Source: Trichobilharzia szidati
Taxonomy: Eukaryota > Platyhelminthes > Trematoda > Strigeidida > Schistosomatidae
DNA: 64,000 bases
Assembly (NCBI GenBank): GCA_944472155.2
Contig: OX235272.1
Location: 1,472,354 to 1,536,353, forward strand
Direction: 5' to 3'
Below, piece after piece: positions 49,311 through 61,000 of the stretch (position 1 is its first letter; each line of letters opens with the position of its first letter). Under the pieces are notes generated by a model. The model saw nothing but the letters and a program-made list of their open reading frames with translations, was not told the origin of the DNA and did not search any database. The translations under genes were made by a program, and so were the position numbers.

Positions 49311-51589
49311 AGATTTCCTACATAAATTATCACAGTTTATCTTGAATCCTAGATAAACCGGTTAGAGATGTTAGCTTTCATGTCTTCTCGTGATTCCCAT
49401 TACTTACGGGATTACAAGCGGGGCTGTGTTTTTCTCTACCCTTGTAAATATAATACGAATACTAAGAATTTTTACTCTCACTTAAAAAACTGGAAAAGAT
49501 ATATGTAAAAACAACAATGTAAAAAACTCCTTGTTCTGTACAACTACATGAACTATCGCAAATTTTTCTGCGCATTCTTGTCACTTTTTAATCCGCTCAA
49601 TCTATGTCGACAGACTTTGATTTTTTCACCAGAGGTTGTGAGCTGCTGAACCTGAGTTGAACCATACCTGTAAACATTTTTCACTACTTTAGTTATCCAG
49701 GTCGCTACATTTTTTCACTAATTGTAACAAGGCATCACTCTTCGTTCTGTCGCCATTTTGCCCTGTAACTTTCATCAATTTCCATACTGTTAGCAATTTC
49801 CTCTATTTCATTTCAACCTGGATTATAACTTCCATGTTTTCATCATGGTTCCTAGTATTTATTCTGCTAAATCGTTTGTAGTAATCTTATTCCGATTCTG
49901 AAATCTTAAACTTATCCCCCATTTTTCTTTTCTTTTCCCACTTTTACACTGTTCTTTCTGATACGCTGGTATATTTGTTATGTTTTGTGTAGATTGATAC
50001 TAATTGTTGAAGCAGAGGAGTTGAACATTGGCCTAAGACTCAACTCAGAGATAATAAGTCACTTTTCCTCCATCTCAACCTGGACAACGGGTTGGCACCA
50101 CGCATCAAAAATGTGTGGCATGTGAACCTGCTGGTAGAAATAATAGTACCTACGAAAAAATTTTAAAAATAATATAATTAAAGTAATAACAAAAAACAAC
50201 TTAAATCTCTATGAAATCGCACTAAGGCACCAGCGTCACTTCTTCTTATATTTCTCTGTACTCCAGTAGTCATGCACATAGTGCCCCTATTCACCTTAGA
50301 CCTTTTCTTTATTTTTACACTTCTTTATTACTCCCTTAATTCTTCCTTTTTCCCTGAGTGTTATTGTACAAACCTCTATCTCTTAACATACTGCTTTCGT
50401 GAATCGAATGTTGCCGGTGTCCTACCAACCCTCTAAGAGGGGGTAAAATGTAGTGCTCCCTGGATGTTTGAGCTTTTTCTTCAACGCATTCATGTAATCA
50501 TCATTATTTTCTAGAGTGACTGGTCGCACGTGGCTCGCTCCTTCAGTGTGCTGTCATTAAGCACACCCTTGAGCTTGCTACCCCAACCAGCAAACATATA
50601 AGTTGTACAGTATTCTCATTTATTTAATTTGATATTTCATCTGCAGTAAAAATATAATCCACACTACCAAGTCAAAAGACTTTTTACTTCGAGTTCATTA
50701 ATTGGTACTCATACGTTAGTTAGAGTACTGATTAGGGTATTAAGAGGAGAAGTCTTTAGTGTGTGAGCTTAATTAAGGTCTAACTGAAGTACAACCAGCA
50801 ACTTATAGAGTTGTGATTCAAGCCCTAAAGAGTTCTAAAAGGAAGATATAACAAGGAAGAGAATATCCATCTGAGCGGAATCATTTTCAACATTATGTAC
50901 ATCCAACAGGGAATTCATTGTAAATAGCTGAAAACTTTTAATTAAATTGTAGAAAATATTTTACGTAATATGTGGAATGATCTAAAATGGGGTATCCTAA
51001 AGGAAACCAGGAAGTGGAAGCTTGTGCTACGTGTTAAGTGCAAAAATGATTTAGTTTATTTGAATATATAAATTGGAAAGAAAGACACTGCAGAAACGGC
51101 GGGGTTATTAAATATATTCTGTATGAGGAGGCCACCGTTATAAATAAACAATCTATTGAAAACAGAGTAATGATTAAAATTACAAACTGAACAACGAAAT
51201 CATGGCCCAAATGCTATGTCATTTTTAAGTAGGTGAATGAGTGTATGCATTGCTTTTGAGCACACAAGCGCGTCCTGAACTCCCAAACAGCCGCCGTTCA
51301 TAAATGGCCACAAGTGCATTATAAGTATAGAACCTAAAGCACTACTTTTGCTGATGGTCACAACAGCTCATTCTCAGCTATCCCTTTTAGAATTTGATGG
51401 GCTTTACCGAGGGTCTAAGGTATTCCTACCACTTCATATACATAGCTGGTGACCTCAGAACTAGAGAACTGCATTCATACCCCCTACCGCCTTCCAAAAG
51501 GTGACTCATACACTCAAGGATTGCGTACACGGGTGATTCTTTGTATGGCCCACCTATCGTATTAAGGAAGCCTTGACAGTTTAAGTCTC
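49311..51589. other. Intergenic DNA, no supported feature
   Basis: Several T-rich tracts and short frames only. The part 49980-50210, ending in an A-rich stretch, could be a retroelement 3' end, but no motif proves it. Confidence 0.35.
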
Positions 51590-51960
51590 TTCCGTTTGTC
51601 ATACAGTAGGCAGAGTGGTGATCTCATCACAATGTACAAAATTCTGAGAAATTACTATGGACCTGATCCATCTTCTCTTTTTGCTCTCAGTGGATCCCAA
51701 CACCTTGGAGATACAGTATGAGAGTCAAAAACCAACGAGGAACTATATCGATATGGATTGTTCGTAATCCCATCGAGTTGTAGTCTCTTGTAACCGATTC
51801 ACATTTCGAATTTAGCAACTGGGGATAAGAGGCTAGAAGGCTTGATCCTTTCGTAATGGGTTTCTGTGCCTGTCTAACCTCTTCTTGAATGAGTAAGCTG
51901 CGGGTGCTGATATCACTTCTTCTGGGTGTGAGTTCCAAGAGTGACAGAACCAGCACTTTA
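51590..51960. mobile_element. CR1-like LINE remnants, both orientations
   Basis: Plus strand about 51600-51790: RSGDLITMYKILRNYYGPDP, SSLFALSGSQHLGDT. Minus strand about 51860-51960: SWNSHPEEVISAPAAYSFKK followed by RLDRH. These are two neighbouring pieces of the CR1/Rex-type LINE C-terminus, facing each other. Both contain stops. Confidence 0.6.
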
Positions 51961-52689
51961 TAGTAGCATAGTGCCCCCAGGCTTATAAACTCCTCTGCAG
52001 CGCCCTTTGAGACGTTCTGACACGGTGAGAAGGAAAACAGGGAACATTTCTTAGAATTTTAAATGGTTTCTGTTGCTGTAAAAGTGACGTGTGATTCCTC
52101 AGTTTACTCGTTCAAGAACGAATTCAACAAGCACATATACTTATCTGAAAAGAATTAAGATAAAATTTGAACTATACATCCTTACCTAAAAGTTTGAGCA
52201 TGAATTGGAATTTGGAAGAGTGACCTTGAAAGGCTGGTGCCAATTTAACTTGAATCGCTACTCGTATGTTTGGCGTGTAGAAGTAAGTGCGGTTCTATAT
52301 TGTATGGAGTGTTCGTAATGAATAATTATATCAGTAGCTGAGCATTTGAGTAACTGGAAATTCATCATAACTAACCAAGTGTTCAAAACAGAAAACCATC
52401 GACTAATAATAGTCGAGATTACAATTTTAATCCCGTTAACCCTGAAGATAATACGATGATATGTTGAAAAAGATATTCCTAGTTCGATGCTTTCGCTCCA
52501 GTTATTCTAAGTTAATCAACATCTTCAAAATGGTTCAGTAGATTTTGTATTCACTTCTGTACGACTTTAAAAAGCACTGCAAATAGGACAACCAGGTATT
52601 AACTAGGTTTATGTATTGGTTTTTCTGTGGAAAATAAATTGATATTCAAAGGTCTCCTTTCCTTTCGTCACTCATGGAGATTAAGGTCC
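51961..52689. other. No recognised feature
   Basis: AT-rich DNA between two CR1-like remnants; it may be an insertion into one original element. Confidence 0.3.
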
Positions 52690-52900
52690 TTCAAACCTTT
52701 TCTATCCCTCTAGATGCATTTACGAGGTCGCCACAAGAAGGTGCTCAGACCGAGGTCGAATAAAATACGTGTGGAGTTAAGATTCTCTCACAGTGGTCAA
52801 CGACTGCATCTCCTTACCTGATGCAGTAGTAACAGCTCCATCGGTGGACGCTTTCAAAGAGGAACTGGATCTCTGCAGATATATATATATCTCGAAGATT
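52690..52900 (+). mobile_element. CR1-like LINE C-terminal remnant
   Basis: RVELRFSHSVVNDCISLPDA, VVTAPSVDAFKEELDLC is the classic last segment of CR1/SR1-type reverse transcriptase proteins. A short AT repeat follows at 52880. Confidence 0.65.
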
Positions 52901-53864
52901 AACATAGGCGTCAAGAGCCTTCTATCCTTATAATCTGAATCTGATATAGTAATAGAATTTGGTCTCTGGCAGTACAATTCTGCCTTAGAAGTCTGTGGTG
53001 AGGAGGGGGCACTCCTCTTTTGTTCGTTGTCGAAAAACCTTTACTAATGCCTTTATGTTGGCAAATTGGCATTACAAGCGTTCTTAGGTTATCAGGTCTA
53101 TTGATCCTGACTATGTACTTTAAGGTTAACTCCAATAAACATACGAACTGGCCATCGTGCTTATTATAATCGCCTCACGTTCAAACACTTGAAGGTAGTT
53201 GCCTGCTCAACTTTACACTGCAACTTAGTTATATAGTAGGGATACTAGGTGCTGTACTGTTTACACAGTCTTCAGCTCCACTGAACACCCATTAGTTTTG
53301 GTTACGTTGTATATTCCGTAACAACACTCTCTTCACCCGCTCAGAACGGTGCTGTGTCAGTCTTTAAAGTAAAGATTTTCTGTTCACCTTAAATGTAATG
53401 ATTCTGATGGTTATTTATCACGGGAGATAGACTTCATGTACCGATCTCTAATCCGCACTTACAGTGCGAAGAGTAGTACTACTACCTAGCTGTTCGTTTG
53501 TTGAAAGTCAGCCGATTATGACAGTGATCTACATCCCCACTCGAAATTAATGACTGGATATAAAATCAATATTGATAAAATTAAATAAATAAAGTGCAAG
53601 CCCAAAGCTTTATCCTGGACAAAGTTTGTTTCTTTATTAAGTACCATGATTTTATATAACCAGATACTCCCTGCAAAGACTAACCTCTGAATTATCCATA
53701 ACCCAGGATATCTTATACTGTATTTATTATATAAGACGATCGTAGTTCTCGCCTGTTTGTTTGGAACGCATACAATAAGATATGGTCACCAAGATATGTT
53801 TTGTAGTTTACCAATACTTTTGTTCTGTGAATCTCATTCTATCGACATCATAAGTGATTTATAA
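52901..53864. other. No recognised feature
   Basis: No coding or repeat motif with support. Confidence 0.3.
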
Positions 53865-54063
53865 TTTAATTTTTTATTTTTATTTTACTATAGCTTGACT
53901 CCATATAGTATTTTTGATACTAGTATGAAATTTTCAGCATGTGATATCGGTAGCCCAAATTTTGCAGGCCGACCATTGATATGGGGTGTGCGTCGGCCGG
54001 GGATCGAACCTTAGACCATGTGCATGGTTGGCGAGAGTCCTAACCGCTGTGCCACCGACGCGC
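53865..54063 (-). mobile_element. tRNA-derived SINE, GATATC-tail subtype
   Basis: Minus strand: GCGTCGGTGGCACAGCGG (box A), CATGCACATGGTC, box B AGGTTCGATCCCC, then ACCCCATATCAATGGTCGGC, GAAAATTTCATACTAGTATC and an A-rich end. Well preserved. Confidence 0.8.
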
Positions 54064-55026
54064 TGTTTTCCCCGTATGTACACCTACGACCAACTAAAGT
54101 TCTGTAAAAATACACAGTATATAATATATCTGAAATAAATACAGGGTGATAATATGCTGATTCTGCGGAAGACAATAAAGATTCACCACATTTCAGTCAC
54201 TGTCTTAATTTAGGCTATGCTCTTTGAAATTTTTTAGACACCCAGCGAAAATGTTCATAGTCCTCAAAGTGACTGGAGACTGAGATTCATGTCGTGAATT
54301 AACATCACGGTTCGTCTAGTCAGTTTCTCACTTGGTCTGCTCCACTCTCCTTTCAAAACTGCGTCAAGCTAGTCGATATAATAAGACAGATACGATGATT
54401 CAAAACATTATGAGGATATGCTTTTTCAAGTTGTTGTAGTTACCAAGTGTATAGAAAAATTAACAGACGGGGAATAAAATGAACAAGGAAAGAGAAAATA
54501 GTTAATTTAAGAGGAAATTATATGAAGTAATATCCACTTACTAAATGGATCCAGATTTTGAGATGCAGTTTGTTGTTAATGGCATCCGATTAGCTATTTG
54601 TTTATGAATTCAAATCTCTCCCAAGTCAATTGTAAAAATACGGTGTTGTCGTTATTTCTCACGCACCTAGTGTGGTTCATAACGTAGTATGCACACTTAT
54701 ATTGCGTCACTTGGGGGGATTACTGCTACGTCACGGTGTGACAAGTCTGTCGAATGCACTCCATCTGATTCAGACCAGTGTTGTATATATGAGTAACACA
54801 GCGTCCAAGGACTTTTATAAATTCATCACATTACTTTCACTGGTTTCTAATTACTGCTAGGGCTAATGGCACCTAGTCCTTTCATTATTGTCATCTGAAA
54901 TATTATCCTGATATATGCATAGGATTATGAAGTTTTGTAACATCAATGGTTTTACTTTGTGTTACATAAAATCTGTTACTCTTTTCCAGAAAATAACACC
55001 TTTATTCACATACTGAATATTTTGGA
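54064..55026. other. Upstream flank and 5' region of the helicase gene
   Basis: No coding exon recognised. It contains the likely promoter of the DEAD-box gene. TCTTTTCCAG at about 54980-54990 could be an acceptor for a 5' UTR exon or a trans-splice site for the exon starting at 55027. Confidence 0.35.
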
Positions 55027-58000
55027 ATGTCTTCAAAAAGCTTCAGTGAGCTTGTAAGTTTTGAATAACTTCGTCTAACTGAATATTTAAGGGTATATGT
55101 AGTGAAATATGTGAAGTTATTTCAACTCTTGGCTGGAAAAGTCCTTCTGAAATACAATTGAAGGCTATTCCAGCTGCTCTACGCAAAAAAGATATAGTTG
55201 GACTTGCAGAAACTGGATCAGGAAAAACTGCAGCTTTTGCTATACCAATTTTACAAGATTTATTATTGAAACCTAGACATAATTTTGCTTTGGTTCTAAC
55301 GCCAACAAGAGAGTTAGCCCTACAAATCAAGAGTCTATTCATGGAATTGGGTGAAAAATTTGGTCTGAAGGTGGTTTGTCTAGTCGGTGGTCAACATGCT
55401 GAAGATCAGGTGCGTGATTTGAAAAGGCTTAAATTTCATGTGATTGTTGGTACACCTGGTCGAGTTGTCTATCATCTTGAGAATACCAAAGAACTACGCC
55501 TAAATCATGTTAGATACTTCGTCCTTGATGAAGCAGATCAAATGTTAGAGGATACATTTGAAGAACAATTGGCGTTTATCATGACAAAACTTCATCCAAA
55601 TCACCAGACATTTTTATATTCAGCTACAATGACGCATAATGTAAGTTCTGTGTCTTACCCCGTAGTTAGTATCTAATCGTTCTCTATAGGTGGAAAAAAT
55701 ACAAAAAGTTTGCACTAAATCACCAGTTACGTTTGAAGTCAGCTCTAAATATGCTAAAGTTGATAAATTGGATCATGCCTTTGTTTTTCTCCCAGATAAA
55801 GAAAGAGATTTTTATCTGATTTACTTACTATTAATATCATGTAAGGTAAGTGTACTTTCTTCGACAAAAATATACCGTTCCTCACCTATTTTCTTTGTGA
55901 ATATTTGATCTACTACTGATCAGTAGTGCTTTTGAAAAGCCTTAAAATTATCAGATGGTCATAAAAATACTAACCAGCAACCACACTTCTAATCATAAAT
56001 TATATCTAGCCGTTGATTAGGAAAAGGATGTGTAAATTCATGGTCTGTTGGTTAAAGAAGGCTTACGCGACCCAAAAAGTCAAAGCTGAGATAGATATGT
56101 GGAAGATGCCCTCCTAGGTGAAAACACCTTGAGGAGCAGCATTTTTCGAATGTTTGACATGGATTTCTCTCCTGCCAAATGTAAAATGATACTGGGGGAC
56201 TGGTCTGAAGTGGTGGAGTGCGCTGACGACTTCATTTAATTAGGAAGCTGCCTTAGCCCTAATTGACGGATTACTGACAAAATCTCAGCATCGGTACAAA
56301 CGGCTTACGTGACATTAGTCAATTTACACCATATCTAACGCAGGCATGATATCCGGATATCGTTTAAAGGATGTGTATACTATATATCAGTTCTCATTGT
56401 TTTCCTTTACGGCTGCGAGACATAGTGAATAAAAGTGGGAGACCTCAGAAGACTAGCTGTCTTTGTTCATAGATGCTTGCGTTTTGTCTTTCGTGTTAAA
56501 TGGTGTAATATAATGAGCAATATTAAGGTTAGGCATTAAGTGTTAGGTAAGGAAGGGAAGTTAATCGACGAGGTTGTAGAGTTACCTCGATTGAGGTGGC
56601 TAGAACACATATTATGCATGCCTAGCCACCGCTTGCCCTGTCAAGCAGTGTTAGCTGATGTAGGATAAGATCGGAAAAGAGTTAGGAGGTGTATGCTGTC
56701 TCGAGACTCTAAGAACCAATGACTTGAGACTGTTGGTCATATGTATACACTCTGTGAGGTCTATATCCACTAAACCCTCATATTTTTGCATGTTATTATG
56801 CCTTCTCATGTACATTTCTGTTTATTATATTTATTTTGTGTTTCTTCCTGTTCTCTATTTTTGTGAACTGTATGGAGTGCAGCATCTCTAACTGCTGCAC
56901 TCCTTTGCAAATTTCTATGTTACAGGTAATGGTCGATTCAAGAGTCGTTTGAAGTGATCAGCCCATTGTTTTATTTGTTTATGCTCCTTGGTAATCAGGT
57001 TCCCTTGGACATCTTTTATGGGTTTCATCATCTGGCTTGATCTCTTCCCGGATAGGGAGCAGCCTGGTTATCTGATATAATGTCATGAGATGTCTTCTAC
57101 CTGCTGCCTGCCAGCCTGTTCTGCTTCAGTTGCCGGCTAGTCTGTGATAGAATTGTCTTTCGTCTTTCCTAGCACTCTTCTTCACTCCTTTATTCAATTC
57201 AGTGCAGTGTGCATTGAACTCAGCTTCCCCTTCTGTTGTCCATCTTTGCATTGAGTCATCTGTTTCACCATCCTCCTCTCCTCTTTTCTATTAGCTTCAA
57301 GGTAGTTATACGTTGAGAGCCTTTCCGTGTCTTGTCTCTTCTTTTTTCCGAGAACAGTTGTACACGTATCCTTGAACATCACCTTCAGAGAGTTAATCCC
57401 AATGTTCTTTCACGCAGATTTCCTCAGCGATGCCACGTAGTGTCTGCGACTTTGCTCTGATCTGTAGTGAAGGTGTTCCTTGTAGTTTTGTCCTTCAGTT
57501 TCTGAATGTTGAACTTGAATTACAGTGGCCTGTCTCCAGTTGTTTTGAAGGCCTTCACCTTCAACTTGAAGGTTCCTTAAACTAGATGATGGCCTGAGCC
57601 TACATCTGCTCCTCTTCTCGACTCTGTGCTTAGCAGGCAGGCTGCGTCTCCACTTCCTCGAGATTTAGATAAAATCTCTCTGGTTTGTAGTGTGTCAGTC
57701 AGGCGAAATCCATGTTGCTTTCTGTGTATCATTGTGCTTATGCATGCTACCCCCAGTCACCAAATCATTGAGAGCACAGAAATCTGCAAAGAGTTCTCCG
57801 TTCTCATTCATTTCCCCGAGCGAGAGCCTCCCGACCCATTATGAGTTCCCTTGCCGTATTATCTGCTCTCAGTTTGGCTTGCATTCATATAGCCCATAAG
57901 GATTTTGATGTCGCCATCCGGAATGTTGTCCATTACTGTTTGTAGTTGTCTGTAAAAATCTTCCTTCTCCTCTTGTTTTGCATTGTTTGTAGCACTGTGC

Positions 58001-61000
58001 GTAGCATTGGATAATTGTGAACTTCCTTCCTTTCGAGTTGAATCTTGCTGTCATTATTCTGCAGGAGTTGGTTGGCTCCCGCTGGATTAGACCTTTGGCT
58101 GCTGTTGGTGACATCATGATTGCCACTCACTGTCTCAGTGTGCTCGTGGTTGTCGTCTGGTTGACCAGATCGGATTAGATTACTGACTCGCCAATTGGCA
58201 ATTTTTACAGTTCACATCAATTCCATCTGGTGTCACAGATTACCAGTACTTCTACGCCATATCTTCTCATTTCTTTGGGTAGCTGAGCAGGCTTCCCAGG
58301 CTCGTACATTGTACGGACATTCCACGCCCCCATTCTTATTCTTGCTTTTATCGAGAGAAGACACATCAGTTGGCTGGCTTCCCGAAGGTGGGCTTTCACC
58401 GACCCACTGTATCATTTCGATTCCAGCGAAGAATAAGTTTGTTTTTTAAATTCTTTGTATTTTTTAACATACTTCTTGTGCGTTGAAGTTTCTCTAGCAG
58501 TTTGATTGGCTTTGTGAGGTAGGATCTCAAGCCCCACGCCTAGCACTCTCTCTTTACTCGGGCTTGGGACCAGCTAGAAAGCTAGCGAGCTAATTAACTA
58601 GGCGAGGTAAAGCTGGAAAAAAATACGTGACGCTTATAAAATCTTCCTAGAATTTCAGAATTCCTCTTCTTCAATATTTGTTCGTAAAAGTAGTGGTCAG
58701 ATTTGACAACTCTTCAAAAATTAATCATCTAAAATAGTTATTTCAAGATGGACTTATGTCACTCATCCAGATCTAGTCAGTGAAGAAACTGACATCTGAG
58801 GAAATCTAGTTTGATGAAACTCAGTGATGGATCCAGGCCAGGATTTTTTGGATTACACTACACGGTAAACTAACCACTATTCACTGATTGAGTCCTGAAT
58901 TAGAGACTAAATACTGATAATTGGCTGATATAAATTCACAACTAGTTATTCTATAATTTTTAGATTACCCTTTCTGTTTACATTTCTCCCTCTCTCTCTC
59001 TCTCTCTCTTTAGAGTGGAGAAAACAGTCGATCAATAATATTCACAAGTACATGGAGAGAATCGTTCCGTATAGTGGCAATTCTTAAAACTTTAGCTGAT
59101 GTCATCGGTGCCAATTCAGCACCGCTAAATGGAGCTATGCAACAGGATAAACGTCAGTCATCATTATTCGATTTCCGTACTGGTCGTGTTTCAATACTCG
59201 TAGCTACTGATCTAGCCTCCAGGTTAGTAATGACAAATAAAATACGAGTTGATATTATCACTAGTCACTGTTTCTATGCTTAAGCGAAATAAGATTATAA
59301 TGCTATCTTCGATTGATTGGAGGATTTCGTCATGAGCTGACATCAGTTACAGAACCGTTGGAAAACCTGGAAGTACTGCATCGCTGTTTCGTCCTAGTTT
59401 GGGACTCTTCATCAGTACGCACCCACAGCAAGGATTCGAACCCAGGACCTTCTGGTTACAAGGCGACCTCGTATACCATTAGGCCACTGTGACCCGATCC
59501 AGTGGTCCATGAACTCTAACTTCTGCCAATTCACGACATAGCGCAACCGCTAGTGTATGAGTTACTACCTCACCTTCAACCTGCTGCACCCTACTGGTCA
59601 CGACTTCCCACTAGAACCCCAGGTTAACTCTCTGAATAGGGCCAGTAGATAGTGAGCATCAGATTAATTTTCGAGTGTAGGTTTTGTAGGGATATTGTTT
59701 GATTTATTGGAGTATTTCATCATGAACTGACATCAGTTAGAGAAACATTGGAAAAGCTGGAAGTACTGGATAACTGTTTCGTCCCAGTTTGGGGCTCTTC
59801 ATCAGTGCGCCTATGGTGAAATCCTCTAATCCATCAAACAATACCCCTACAAAACGAACACTTGAAAATTCTATCTTCATTTTAGTATATCTTTGGATTA
59901 GTAATTATATCTGACATGTTATTATGGGGAAAATCTGGATTCTGACCAAATAGCAAACTAAGCTATCTAGTTTTGACTTTTTCTGAGTAAAAATTTCAAA
60001 ATTGATCTATGTGTGTGTGTTTGTCACACTTAGAGTTTCTTTTTAATTAAGCCATCGAAATTGTGTCATTAGTCAACTTAAAGAGTCATGGCTCTTAATA
60101 TAATTCATTATGGCTAATATAAGAATTTATACTTTTCGAAAATTATTTCCTAATGAACATTTTATTGAAGTTTGAAGTCAATTGGTTGATAGTGACTAGC
60201 AGTGGAATCCACCAGGATTCGCGTTTTGTCCTATTTAGGACTCGTCAGTTAGTGGATATACTTGAAATCCACAACAGTCTCCAAAGCCCCAGGATGGTCG
60301 GGGGTGGGTGCCTTGCGCTGCGGGTTGGCCACCCCTACACACACCTCTTGAAATGCTCCCATATGACCGGGCGTCTTACATAGCCTCTCCTGAGGAATTC
60401 CTACCCACTGCCTTCACGTGGCGGAGGTGTTTTTCACCAAAGTGAGAGGGCGAAAGCGGGTGTCCGGCGCTCTTCACCGGGTTGACTGTCCATTGGATGA
60501 CAGTCTAGGGGAGATGGCTAAACCCTGATTCCAAACCTCCAACGACTGGCGTATGAAGCTCACTGGAGCTCACCGGCAGACGTATGGACAAAGGGCTTGT
60601 TGGATGTCCTGGATGTCTGGCCCCATTCAAAAAGGCGTATGAACCGAACTCCGGTCACCGGCTGCCAATGGATAGTGGACTCCCTACTCCACTCCTACTG
60701 CCTTGTAGGTCACACTTGGTTGTGTAAAGGTTAGAGCTGCACTCTCAAACAAAAGGCCGAGCGATCCTGGGGACATCACTCGTACCAAATTCCCACGAAA
60801 CTTCATGAACTCTCAACATCAACCGAATTCCAGTACTGGTCCAACAACGTCGCCTTCGGTGGTTTGACCATGTTCTGCGCCGACCAGATGACGATCTGGC
60901 CAAATCAGTTCTAAATCCCTCGCTATTACCATCTTGGCGATGTCGCAGGGGTGGACAGCTGAAAACATGGCTTGGTAAGGCTGATATGGAGTACCTGGGG

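Noticed and set aside
52777..53135. Overlapping minus-strand frames as a gene
   Set aside because: They lie opposite the CR1-like C-terminal remnant or in featureless DNA and show no motif.
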